57,698 bases of DNA from a virus. The DNA is taken from the IMG/VR virus record IMGVR_UViG_3300018063_000014, positions 1 to 57,698 of that record. The stretch is one strand, 5' to 3'. Below are positions 49,127-55,610 of the stretch, in pieces (the stretch's first letter is position 1; the number at the start of each line of letters is the position of its first letter). A program made the position numbers and the translations under genes. Under the pieces are notes generated by a model that was not told where the DNA came from, did not search any database, and saw only the letters and a program-made list of their open reading frames with translations.

Positions 49127-50263
49127 CTACTTCTTCTCCAGCAACTTCCGCCGCGCGTGGAACGCCTTGACGACACTAGGCCCCCTGCCCTCTTCTATCG
49201 AGCGGAAGTTTTTGTAGACTTCGTTGTCTTTCGAGTCGAGCTGTTCAAGCGTAGCCGTTTCGATCCAGGCGATGAGCTTGTCGGCGATGGGGGTTTCGGA
49301 GGTTTCGTCGCCAGCATCTTCAGCGCCTTCAGTTTTCCCCTGTTGAGAAACCTCAGATCCTTCAGGATTTGCTGACGGTCCATCGGTCGCCACGGCTTTC
49401 GTCCCATCCGCCTTCTCCTTCTTCGGCCTACCTACCTTCGGTTTTTCCGCCTGCTTTCCTTCTGCATTTGACGGCGGGTTTTCGCTCGGGCCTTTTCCCT
49501 CGGCGTTCGCCTTCTCGGCGGGTTCTGTGGTTCCCCTAGTAGCTGGTGAAACCACTGTGTCGGGAACTTTGGGATCATCGGGCTTCTCCTTCAGGGGCTT
49601 CGGTAGGGAGATGGGCTTCTCGGCAACCGGAGTAATGTCGCGCGGCTCTAACTCTTCGGCGAGTTCGGTTATCTCCAAACCGATCACGGCTTCGGGGATC
49701 GCATCGTTGCCGGCCAAGTTGCGGGCCATCCATTGAAGCATTCGACCGGGCCGCTTGAACCACGGACTCTGTTCGCGCTTCTCCTGAGTCGCACCCTTGC
49801 CGCCCCACACGCCGGACTTCTCGGCCATCTCCTTAGTGAATCGCGCCGTCACGGGTTTCTTGGAACCCCTACGCTTAATCGTGCATTCGCCATAACCCTT
49901 CTCTAGGGCTTCATGTTCGGCTAATTCTTCGGTGTCCTCGCACAGCGGATGGCTCTTAATGAGGGACCAATAGCCGTTTCCCCAAATGCGCGGTCGCCCG
50001 TTGATCACGGCGATGTAACGGAGCGAAGCCATCGGCGGCAGTCCGACTTCATGCCCGGTCTGCCACGCGGCGAGCACCGCTCCGGGCTTGTCGCGAAAGG
50101 CGTCTGGTACGAATTCGGTCGCACAGATGAGCTTGGCGAAGTCGGCCATCTCCTGCCATGTGCGCGGCTTGAATGCCATCGCGTCGTCTTTAACCGCGAT
50201 GGTCCATTGTCTCTTATCGGTTGTCGTGGGAACCTGCGCTGATTGCGTCTGTTCTTCTGCCAT
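49127..50263 (-). CDS. recT: RecT-family single-strand annealing recombinase
   Basis: 378 aa, ATG start. Core region residues 30-200: PRTWQEMADFAKLICATEFV, FRDKPGAVLAAWQTGHEVGL then PPMASLRYIAVINGRPRIWG, as in RecT/beta-like annealers. The last 170 residues are disordered (Lys/Glu/Pro-rich) with a short C-terminal helix. It pairs single strands for recombination or repair. Probably works with the PD-(D/E)XK nuclease at 48058. Confidence 0.85.
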   Translation of the reverse strand: MAEEQTQSAQVPTTTDKRQWTIAVKDDAMAFKPRTWQEMADFAKLICATEFVPDAFRDKPGAVLAAWQTGHEVGLPPMASLRYIAVINGRPRIWGNGYWSLIKSHPLCEDTEELAEHEALEKGYGECTIKRRGSKKPVTARFTKEMAEKSGVWGGKGATQEKREQSPWFKRPGRMLQWMARNLAGNDAIPEAVIGLEITELAEELEPRDITPVAEKPISLPKPLKEKPDDPKVPDTVVSPATRGTTEPAEKANAEGKGPSENPPSNAEGKQAEKPKVGRPKKEKADGTKAVATDGPSANPEGSEVSQQGKTEGAEDAGDETSETPIADKLIAWIETATLEQLDSKDNEVYKNFRSIEEGRGPSVVKAFHARRKLLEKK

Positions 50264-50448
50264 TCGTTTCTCCTTTAAAAAGCTCTCAATTCATCGGTCT
50301 GGCCGGGATAGATTCCGGCTCGCTCTTTCGCAGCTGCATTGTTTTTACCCGTGGGCTGCTATCACACAGGTCGGCGTCTGGTATATGCAGTCAACCTTGC
50401 GTGTCCTTCCACGCCGCAGACCGATGAATTCAAAGCTCAATAGTTTCG
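50264..50448 (-). ncRNA. Structured leader before recT
   Basis: No gene fits in 185 bases. Two 21-base arms, 50281-50301 and 50417-50437, form an inverted repeat with 14 bases perfect (AATTCATCGGTCTG). The arm nearest recT is followed by TTTTAAAGGAGAAACGA, the ribosome site. Inside are smaller hairpins such as CCGG-AATCTAT-CCGG. A regulatory leader or attenuator is inferred; no known riboswitch is recognised. Confidence 0.45.
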
Positions 50449-50622
50449 CTACCCCCCTTCGAACATCCGCCAGAATAATCCCGACCTCGGTTTGCGCCAC
50501 TTGATTGCTCCGTGATAACCGCACCGAGGGCACGTCTCTAAGCAGGCGAACGACTCACCGCACCAATCGCGGATGATCTTGTGGCCGTAGCGATCACAGA
50601 GGTAGCGGCGAAACCGCTTCAT
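50449..50622 (-). CDS. Small zinc-ribbon protein, DUF1660-like
   Basis: 57 aa from the ATG at 50622 (ATGA). MKRFRRYLCDRYGHKIIRDW, then CLETCPRCGYHG: the C-x-GH...C-x-RCG design of small prophage proteins. Resembles the N-terminal part of the gene at 37721. Confidence 0.55.
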   Translation of the reverse strand: MKRFRRYLCDRYGHKIIRDWCGESFACLETCPRCGYHGAIKWRKPRSGLFWRMFEGG

Positions 50623-50825
50623 AGCTTCACCCCGCACGGAAACGTGTCAGTAGGTAAACAAAGCTCGCGCTCCGGCGACCCGTTCCACTCTCCCCTGAGT
50701 TCTTCCCGTAGCTTCGCCTGCTGGCGATTGTAGGCTATGAGGTCCGCAGGGGCCTTGAACCAATCACGCCCGTTGACGGAGCGGAGAAGGATTTCTTGGC
50801 CGGCTACGGTCACGTTTTTAAGCAT
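50619..50825 (-). CDS. Small hypothetical protein
   Basis: 68 aa, ATG start. LKNVTVAGQEILLRSVNGRD then WFKAPADLIAYNRQQ. Beta then helix. Three bases after the pentapeptide-repeat gene. Unknown. Confidence 0.5.
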   Translation of the reverse strand: MLKNVTVAGQEILLRSVNGRDWFKAPADLIAYNRQQAKLREELRGEWNGSPERELCLPTDTFPCGVKL

Positions 50826-50828
50826 CGC

Positions 50829-51635
50829 TCACTCCTTGACCAGCCCGAGTTCTTTCAAGTTCTTCTCCCCAACTCGGCGGCATGTTTTTACTCTAAATTT
50901 CCCGTCTGTACAGGTTGGAATGACCAAATTACCCGGAGGCACCGATACGAAAAACTCCATGATTAAAATGCGGTATCCCGGTTTCCACTCCCGCATGACC
51001 CAATCCAAGGTAGCCAGATTGATCCCGGCGCCGCACTGTTCGTTTTCGCCGGCAGTGAAATTCTTGACGGAGAATTCTTCTACTTCCGGCTTGAGATAGT
51101 TGATACCGCCATTGAACGGCCCTTCGCCCGTAGCGTTTACGAGCTTGTACGCCCGAACGGGTCCAGGTTGTTCGAGAAGAATGCGGAGCGGCGTAGAGCG
51201 ATTCTTATCTATGCCCACGGCGGAACACAGATCGGCGAAACACAGATTGGCGGAACGCAGATCGGCGGAACTCAGATTGGCGGAACGCAGATCGGCGGAA
51301 CTCAGATCGGCGGAACACAGATCGGCGGAACTCAGATTGGCGGAACGCAGATTGGCGGAACGCAGATTGGCGGAACGCAGATCGGCGGAACACAGATTGG
51401 CGGAACTCAGATTGGCGGAACGCAGATTGGCGGAACGCAGATTGGCGGAACGCAGATCGGCGGAACACAGATTGGCGGAACGCAGATCGGCGGAACTCAG
51501 ATTGGCGGAACGCAGATCGGCGGAACTCAGATCGGCGGAACTTTTAACCGCCGCTTCAACCGCAAGTTTCCAGCTTTCGGTTTCAATGCTGAAAATTACC
51601 GAACCCGAAAACCGATTTTTGATTTCAAACTTCAT
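50829..51635 (-). CDS. Pentapeptide-repeat protein with a conserved C-terminal domain
   Basis: 268 aa from the ATG at 51635 with CTCAGGGAGATCCCA upstream. Residues 32-136 are 21 pentapeptides, mostly SSADL, RSANL or CSADL, giving a right-handed quadrilateral beta-helix. The C-terminal half (RAYKLVNATGEGPFNGGINY, AGINLATLDWVMREWKPGYR, DGKFRVKTCRRVG) is the domain often joined to such repeats in phage proteins. Some repeats of this fold mimic DNA and act on gyrase; whether this one does is unknown. Confidence 0.8.
   Translation of the reverse strand: MKFEIKNRFSGSVIFSIETESWKLAVEAAVKSSADLSSADLRSANLSSADLRSANLCSADLRSANLRSANLRSANLSSANLCSADLRSANLRSANLRSANLSSADLCSADLSSADLRSANLSSADLRSANLCFADLCSAVGIDKNRSTPLRILLEQPGPVRAYKLVNATGEGPFNGGINYLKPEVEEFSVKNFTAGENEQCGAGINLATLDWVMREWKPGYRILIMEFFVSVPPGNLVIPTCTDGKFRVKTCRRVGEKNLKELGLVKE
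51228..51542. repeat. 21 near-identical 15-bp tandem units
   Basis: Coding the pentapeptides of the gene at 50829. Units differ mainly in two or three positions (ACACAG, ACGCAG or ACTCAG and GATTGG or GATCGG), so identity is at DNA level and suggests recent expansion and unit shuffling. Long open frames on the plus strand here are side effects. Confidence 0.85.
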
Positions 51636-51685
51636 TGGGATCTCCCTGAGTATTCTTTTGTGGACGCCCATTGTCCACGCCGTTG

Positions 51686-51700
51686 ACGTAAAACGTAAAC
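51686..51700. repeat. Dispersed CGTAAAAC-type motif, copy 7
   Basis: ACGTAAAACGTAAAC, in the gap between the 77-aa gene stop and the start of the pentapeptide gene. Confidence 0.45.
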
Positions 51701-51933
51701 TACCTAAGCCGACGACCAATGGCGACGCCGATATGCAAGTGCAGTTGCGCTTCAATCGATTCAACAATGGGGCTACCTCCCATGAGCAGCTTTTCATAGT
51801 CGGGGTTTATCATTGTGCAGATTGCCTCTAGGGCGTCGCCATGTTCGGCGTCGATGGAGGCAAAGATCACCTCTGGCTGTAGCGCCGCGTCCACAAGCTC
51901 CTGGCACTTTTCATCGATTGATTGTTTGGTCAT
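51700..51933 (-). CDS. Small hypothetical protein
   Basis: 77 aa, ATG start, stop about 65 bases before the pentapeptide gene. Helical (EKCQELVDAALQPEVIFASI). Unknown. Confidence 0.5.
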   Translation of the reverse strand: MTKQSIDEKCQELVDAALQPEVIFASIDAEHGDALEAICTMINPDYEKLLMGGSPIVESIEAQLHLHIGVAIGRRLR

Positions 51934-52121
51934 GATTGGCCTCCCGCTTGCGCGCCGCCGACAATCGCCCGAAGATCCTCGATGATCGTCCTCTGCCGTT
52001 CCCGGTAGGCACCCTGCTTGCAGGCGTTCCTATCGTACTCGCGCTTCGATTTGGGATTCTTGACTGGGAAGCGGGTCTTGCACACTGGACACTTGCGGTA
52101 TGTTTTACGTTTGACGGGCAT
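51930..52121 (-). CDS. Small zinc-ribbon protein, first gene of the minus-strand unit
   Basis: 63 aa, ATG start. KCPVCKTRFPVKNPKSKREY, then DRNACKQGAYR is a basic CxxC knuckle. Likely the first gene of the long minus-strand operon, divergent from the regulators at 52211. Confidence 0.55.
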   Translation of the reverse strand: MPVKRKTYRKCPVCKTRFPVKNPKSKREYDRNACKQGAYRERQRTIIEDLRAIVGGAQAGGQS

Positions 52122-52135
52122 TGAATTTGCGTATA

Positions 52136-52155
52136 ACGGTAACGTGACGGTAACG
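52136..52155. promoter_or_regulatory. Tandem ACGGTAACG operator candidate
   Basis: ACGGTAACG at 52136-52144 and again at 52147-52155 (11-base period), in the 90-base divergent gap between the minus operon and the plus-strand regulators. A period of about one helical turn suits a repressor or activator site. Confidence 0.5.
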
Positions 52156-52210
52156 GTTTCTATGAGCTACGTTCTAATCGATATTGCATAGGAAGTCAAG
52201 GAATATCTTT

Positions 52211-52555
52211 GTGGATTTCGTTACACCGGCGGAAATCACTGAAATCGTGAGGGAACTTTTAACAGCCGAGCCTAATCAAGCGGCGCTCGGCGAGAAACTT
52301 GCACTGTCGCAATCAAGTATATCCCACTTAAAAATGGGCCATGCTCACGAATTCGTTCAACATATCAACACTTTTCTCACGCTTCTAAAGTTGCGGTTCG
52401 AATTAAGCCACGGAGAGTTGAAGGGCAGCCCCTTGGTCAAGCTTTTACAACTCATCGCCGCTAGTGATCTCGCTACTTGCGAGAGGCTAACCGCTTCACT
52501 GCAAAAGCAGATTAAGATGACAAAACACGGAAAGGGCGGTGACGCAAAATGCTAA
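52211..52555 (+). CDS. Helix-turn-helix regulator
   Basis: 114 aa from the GTG at 52211 (AAGGA eight bases upstream); a TTG at 52184 is the alternative. VRELLTAEPNQAALGEKLAL then SQSSISHLKMGHA is a Cro/C1-like HTH. No protease domain follows. Upstream direct repeats may be its operator. A repressor or activator of lysogeny is likely. Confidence 0.65.
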   Translation: MDFVTPAEITEIVRELLTAEPNQAALGEKLALSQSSISHLKMGHAHEFVQHINTFLTLLKLRFELSHGELKGSPLVKLLQLIAASDLATCERLTASLQKQIKMTKHGKGGDAKC

Positions 52556-52821
52556 CCCAAGAAGAAGTGGACCAGCTACGCCAAGATTTTGCCGATCGTA
52601 TGTACGGGCTCATTGGGGATTTGGAGAAGACACAGAACTTGATAAACTTTTCGAAGAAAACAGGCATCTCACTCCGCCAATTGTCCCAATGGAAAAACCA
52701 GCGGCATCTTAATTGGCCGCATGTGAAGAACCTGATGAGGATTGCGCTAGGCGCGGAAGTGTCGGTCGATTGGTTGCTGTTTGGAGATGACAGCAAGGGT
52801 AAGAAGAAGGGAAGGAAGTAG
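52549..52821 (+). CDS. Second helix-turn-helix regulator
   Basis: 90 aa, ATG start overlapping the previous gene's end. INFSKKTGISLRQLSQWKNQ, then LMRIALGAEVSVDWLLFGDD is the C1/Cro recognition helix and the VDWLLFG ending common in phage repressors. Lys-rich C-terminus. Together with the gene before it, a two-protein control of lysogeny is plausible. Confidence 0.7.
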   Translation: MLTQEEVDQLRQDFADRMYGLIGDLEKTQNLINFSKKTGISLRQLSQWKNQRHLNWPHVKNLMRIALGAEVSVDWLLFGDDSKGKKKGRK

Positions 52822-52868
52822 TTGACACGCCACGACCAACCGCATAGAGATTGAACCCCGGAGGCCAC

Positions 52869-52982
52869 ATGGAACACGTAATTATCGACGGTATAATCCT
52901 AGTTGCGACGTTTGTGCTAGCGGTCCTGTGTGTGGTGATTTTAATGGCCCTGGTGCGCGTATTCGGCTTGCGGAAGCGGTGA
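52869..52982 (+). CDS. Very short membrane protein
   Basis: 37 aa, ATG with CCCCGGAGGCCAC. One membrane span (GIILVATFVLAVLCVVILMA) and a basic tail (RVFGLRKR). Downstream of the repressors; superinfection exclusion or lysogenic conversion peptides often look like this. Confidence 0.55.
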   Translation: MEHVIIDGIILVATFVLAVLCVVILMALVRVFGLRKR

Positions 52983-53000
52983 AGCGTGTTTTTAACCGAT

Positions 53001-53075
53001 TGGTGGAGTAGCCGAGATTCCAACTCGGAACGCTCGGGTGCAGACCGAGCATGATAGCAGTTTCACCACTACCCC
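53001..53075 (-). tRNA. tRNA-Ala (TGC)-like, non-canonical
   Basis: Acceptor GGGGTAG/CTACTCC with a G3-U70 pair (the alanine identity element), discriminator A and encoded CCA. Anticodon arm CTCGG-TCTGCAC-CCGAG gives TGC. But position 33 is C instead of U, the T-loop is TTGGAAT rather than TTCGAAT and the D-loop lacks GG. Reading Cys (GCA) needs a shifted loop. It may be decayed or specialised. Confidence 0.6.
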
Positions 53076-53076
53076 A

Positions 53077-53152
53077 TGGTCTGAGTGGCAGGTCTCGAAC
53101 CTGCATGATCGTGATCCCAAGTCACGAGGACAGCCAATTATCCCACACTCAG
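53077..53152 (-). tRNA. tRNA-Pro (TGG)
   Basis: Acceptor CTGAGTG/CACTCAG, anticodon arm CGTGA-CTTGGGA-TCACG (TGG), T-arm GCAGG-TTCGAGA-CCTGC, discriminator A and CCA encoded. Canonical cloverleaf. Confidence 0.92.
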
Positions 53153-53154
53153 AA

Positions 53155-53231
53155 TGGTGCCGCCGGTAGGCATCGAACCCACAACCTTCGCATTACAGGT
53201 GCGTTGCTCTGCCAAATTGAGCTACAGCGGC
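53155..53231 (-). tRNA. tRNA-Thr (TGT)
   Basis: Acceptor GCCGCTG/CGGCGGC, T-arm GTGGG-TTCGATG-CCTAC, discriminator A and CCA encoded. The anticodon loop is CCTGTAA, so position 33 is C instead of the near-universal U. G1-C72 and C2-G71 fit threonine identity. One base separates it from tRNA-His. Confidence 0.88.
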
Positions 53232-53232
53232 A

Positions 53233-53307
53233 TGGGGTGCGCGATGGGATTCGAACCCATTCTTAGTGAGCCACAATCACTCGTGCTGCCAGTTACACTA
53301 CGCTCAC
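53233..53307 (-). tRNA. tRNA-His (GTG)
   Basis: Anticodon arm AGTGA-TTGTGGC-TCACT (GTG), T-arm ATGGG-TTCGAAT-CCCAT, discriminator C as expected for His, CCA encoded. Acceptor GTGAGCG/CGCGCAC has an A4-G69 mismatch. The base at -1 is T, not the G required by histidyl-tRNA synthetase. Confidence 0.85.
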
Positions 53308-53313
53308 AAAAGC

Positions 53314-53343
53314 AAAGGCCGGAGCGTTGCCACCCCGGCCTTT
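53314..53343. terminator. Bidirectional-looking hairpin before the tRNA array
   Basis: AAAGGCCGG at 53314-53322 pairs with CCGGCCTTT at 53335-53343 over a 12-base loop. On the minus strand it is followed by GCTTTTG, a short U-tract, so it may end transcription coming from the lysis side or mark the tRNA processing boundary. Confidence 0.55.
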
Positions 53344-53453
53344 GGGAATTAACAATCGGGTGCGGCACTTAGCGAATCACCATTGGCGCGGCCTCCGTTC
53401 TTTTCGGGTTTGTCTTCATAGCTCTTCCCTTATCTCACCTTTTCTCTTTGGCG

Positions 53454-53873
53454 TCAAGGCGCAACCGCTAAATTTCCCGGCGCTGCCGGTACAACCACGG
53501 GCGGGACGGGGCGGGGAATACGCAAACAAGCCTGATTCGAGTTTCCCGATTCTTGAAGCGCGCCGCTAACCGCAAAGTTATAAGCCGAAACGAGATAGCA
53601 ATACTCGTTATCAAAGTTGATATCGGCAACCGCCATGTTATCGACGTAGGTAGCCTGATCGACTTGGGAGAGTTGAATCAACTGCGCGAATGCCCCAGAG
53701 TTAACCACGATTGTCGTTCCCGGCTGGAATTGAGTTAATTTCCGACGAACGATAAAGCCCACCTCGTTGTTACTGTTGTCCTGCCACGTCAGGGTTGCGG
53801 CATCCGCCTCCGAGACTGACAACAAGAACGCGAGGACGGCGCCCCATAGCGCAAGTTTCGTGTTTTTCTTCAT
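53454..53873 (-). CDS. Secreted fibronectin type III-like protein
   Basis: 139 aa, ATG with AAAGGAGAATCG. Sec signal peptide at 1-26 (MKKNTKLALWGAVLAFLLSV then SEADAA). Mature region LTWQDNSNNEVGFIVRRKL, EYCYLVSAYN and a Pro-rich tail. Looks like a paralogue of 567-884 (same LTWxDNS and YCY landmarks). Likely exported to the surface or periplasm; role unknown. Confidence 0.75.
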   Translation of the reverse strand: MKKNTKLALWGAVLAFLLSVSEADAATLTWQDNSNNEVGFIVRRKLTQFQPGTTIVVNSGAFAQLIQLSQVDQATYVDNMAVADINFDNEYCYLVSAYNFAVSGALQESGNSNQACLRIPRPVPPVVVPAAPGNLAVAP

Positions 53874-54063
53874 TCGATTCTCCTTTATAGCCGTACATTT
53901 GAGCGCAGAGCTTTATCAATCTGACCTGCTTCCAATTCTGCGGATAATGCCCTTCTGTTTTCCAGTACCATATTGAAAATATACTACACCCGACAAAGCG
54001 GGCAATGTAGGAATCGGTTACGCCACATTTGCGGAGATAGGCCAGTGCGCCAATCACTTCCAT
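53770..54063 (-). CDS. Hypothetical protein overlapping the next gene
   Basis: 97 aa, ATG just before the lysozyme stop, then overlapping 53454-53873 by 104 bases in another frame. N-terminal 60 residues (ALAYLRKCGVTDSYIARFVG, SIWYWKTEGHYPQNWKQVRL) look like a small HTH-type domain; the rest is less convincing. A shorter real product cannot be excluded. Confidence 0.45.
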   Translation of the reverse strand: MEVIGALAYLRKCGVTDSYIARFVGCSIFSIWYWKTEGHYPQNWKQVRLIKLCAQMYGYKGESNEEKHETCAMGRRPRVLVVSLGGGCRNPDVAGQQ

Positions 54064-54506
54064 TGCCCAGTCAAGAGCTGATCGGCCAATCGTTTAGCCC
54101 GTTCACCTACCTGCTCCGCATACTTCGAGTCGAGCAGCTCCCTCGCCGCTTCTTCCCAACGCTCGCCATGAGCCGCCGCCAGCATCTTCTTGAACCCGAG
54201 CAGGCGACCGATGCCCATGTTGAAAACGAGGTTCACGAACACAGCGTAGCGGGGCTCGTCGAGGATATCGGTCCATGCGAGGTGCGTGCTCAGTTCGTTC
54301 TTGGCAACGGCCACGTCGTTTTGAAACATCGCGAAGCCCTCAGCGGCGGAGAGTCCGTTGTCTTCGAGATTCCTTCCGACCCCCACGCTTAATTTACCCT
54401 TGAATTTCGGCGTACACGTACAATCCCGCCAAAACTCGCCACAGCAATCCATGTAAGGTAGGCGCCGATTGCCTTCATCGCGCATTATTTGCGAATAGAT
54501 ATCCAT
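54054..54506 (-). CDS. T4-type lysozyme (GH24)
   Basis: 150 aa, ATG start. E11 in RDEGNRR and D20 in PYMD match T4 lysozyme E11 and D20; SVGVGRN supplies the third motif (T26 position, here Ser40). Between D20 and that motif there is a 14-residue Cys-rich insertion (C21, C22, C29, C31). FVNLVFNMGIGRLLGFKKML is the usual second helix pair. It degrades peptidoglycan; no signal peptide, so a holin is needed. Confidence 0.9.
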   Translation of the reverse strand: MDIYSQIMRDEGNRRLPYMDCCGEFWRDCTCTPKFKGKLSVGVGRNLEDNGLSAAEGFAMFQNDVAVAKNELSTHLAWTDILDEPRYAVFVNLVFNMGIGRLLGFKKMLAAAHGERWEEAARELLDSKYAEQVGERAKRLADQLLTGQWK

Positions 54507-54515
54507 CGCTTATTC

Positions 54516-54992
54516 CTAGAAAAGTCTTCCCATCGCCGACTCTGGTTTCGGCATATCAGCCGGTAAAAGCTGCAAGGCCAGCAAGCCGCCCTTAGTTTCC
54601 CCAGCTTGCCTAAAACCGGCCCGCAAATAACAACGGCCAGGGTCGCGCTTCCGCCGAACCTTCCCGGCGTCAACAAAAGTGATCATCCCTAAATTGGGGA
54701 CCTCTGGCCATTCCGCCAAAGTTGCAGCCACCGCCTGCCGAATCAGCTCCGATGACAAGCCGGCTCCTTCGTTTCGGAAAATGCTGTTCACCCAAGCACC
54801 GGCCCATGCGTGCTTAACGTACTGCGCGAATGGCCAGGATGTCGTCCACACGGCTTTCCCGCACTGCGATACAAACACAAGGCAGCGACCCGGTGGAACA
54901 AATTGCGGCGAGCCCACCTTTTGTCGGTTGTAATGTCGATCAGCCAAGGATACCGCTGATGGGTCAAATCTATGTGAGTGCCACCAAATCAA
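54516..54992 (-). CDS. Conserved phage protein of unknown function
   Basis: 158 aa from the TTG at 54992 (TTGA with the previous gene); a GTG at 55028 is the alternative. WWHSHRFDPSAVSLADRHYN then RQKVGSPQFVPPGRCLVFVS, HAWAGAWVNSIFRNEG and VDAGKVRRKRDPGRCYLRAG form a strongly patterned protein I have seen in phages and actinobacteria. GNAT-like topology is possible. Function unknown. Confidence 0.65.
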   Translation of the reverse strand: MIWWHSHRFDPSAVSLADRHYNRQKVGSPQFVPPGRCLVFVSQCGKAVWTTSWPFAQYVKHAWAGAWVNSIFRNEGAGLSSELIRQAVAATLAEWPEVPNLGMITFVDAGKVRRKRDPGRCYLRAGFRQAGETKGGLLALQLLPADMPKPESAMGRLF

Positions 54993-55207
54993 AACTCTAC
55001 CGGCCTGTCGGGATCGACACTCCGCCACCGAAGCACACAGCCGTTAAAACCGGGCGCTGGCAAGCAATGTACGACGCCATCCGAGGCCACGCCCCGGTGA
55101 GTCGTTGTTCCGATATAAACCGAGACGGGGTTATCGATCCGGTACACGCGACCCCCAAATTCGTACTCACGCCAATATTCTATGCCCTTCAGATTTTTGG
55201 GTTCCAT
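54989..55207 (-). CDS. Small hypothetical protein
   Basis: 72 aa from the ATG at 55207 (AAAAGGAGTTCAGC upstream), preferred over 55225. Beta-rich (EYEFGGRVYRIDNPVSVYIG). Coupled to the next gene by TTGA. Unknown. Confidence 0.5.
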   Translation of the reverse strand: MEPKNLKGIEYWREYEFGGRVYRIDNPVSVYIGTTTHRGVASDGVVHCLPAPGFNGCVLRWRSVDPDRPVEF

Positions 55208-55365
55208 GCTGAACTCCTTTTCCATCGTTTATTCCTCGGTTTCCTCAACGACTTGATCGAATCGCCGCGCCTCTTTTTGCGTCGGGCTTCTTTGCAGGCG
55301 AGCGCGTACCGGACGACGCAGTTGATACAACCCCAGGAACAAATTTTGACTTTGCGATTAGCCAT
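55189..55365 (-). CDS. Possible Cys-rich basic protein in an overlapping frame
   Basis: 58 codons; ATG at 55365. CSWGCINCVVRYALACKEAR then a very basic tail. It overlaps the 3-prime end of the 118-aa gene in another frame and the start of the 72-aa gene. One of the two overlapping ends may be spurious. Confidence 0.3.
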   Translation of the reverse strand: MANRKVKICSWGCINCVVRYALACKEARRKKRRGDSIKSLRKPRNKRWKRSSAWNPKI

Positions 55366-55601
55366 CTCATTCGGGCCTCCGCGTTGCTGTCCGGTCTAGC
55401 ACCGTACATTTCGTACATCTTGCCTCTGTATCTCGCTTGGACGGATTTCCAATTTGGGTTCTTGCGATTGCGAATTACGCCGTCCCTGATCCTTTGAATC
55501 CTCTCATCCGGCTTTCTGTGGGAAGCCCGCCAAGCCGGTAAGCCCAACGCACGGAGCTTCGCATAGTGTCTCCGGTTATAAGCGTTGCGATCATAGGGCA
55601 T
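55245..55601 (-). CDS. Basic hypothetical protein
   Basis: 118 aa, ATG start. MPYDRNAYNRRHYAKLRALG then RKNPNWKSVQARYRGKMYEM: basic, helical, and rich in aromatic/Arg pairs. The C-terminal 35 residues are low-complexity and overlap another frame. Unknown role, probably nucleic-acid binding. Confidence 0.5.
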   Translation of the reverse strand: MPYDRNAYNRRHYAKLRALGLPAWRASHRKPDERIQRIRDGVIRNRKNPNWKSVQARYRGKMYEMYGARPDSNAEARMRWLIAKSKFVPGVVSTASSGTRSPAKKPDAKRGAAIRSSR

Positions 55602-55610
55602 GACGTTCTC

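Noticed and set aside
51228-51542. CRISPR-like array
   Set aside because: The 15-bp units are directly adjacent without spacers and encode pentapeptides. No cas genes are present.
51100-51831. Long plus-strand open frames (GGTQIGGTQIGG and AERRSAERRL types)
   Set aside because: They are read-throughs of the 15-bp repeats on the opposite strand of the pentapeptide gene; periodicity keeps all frames open. No ribosome site or family pattern.
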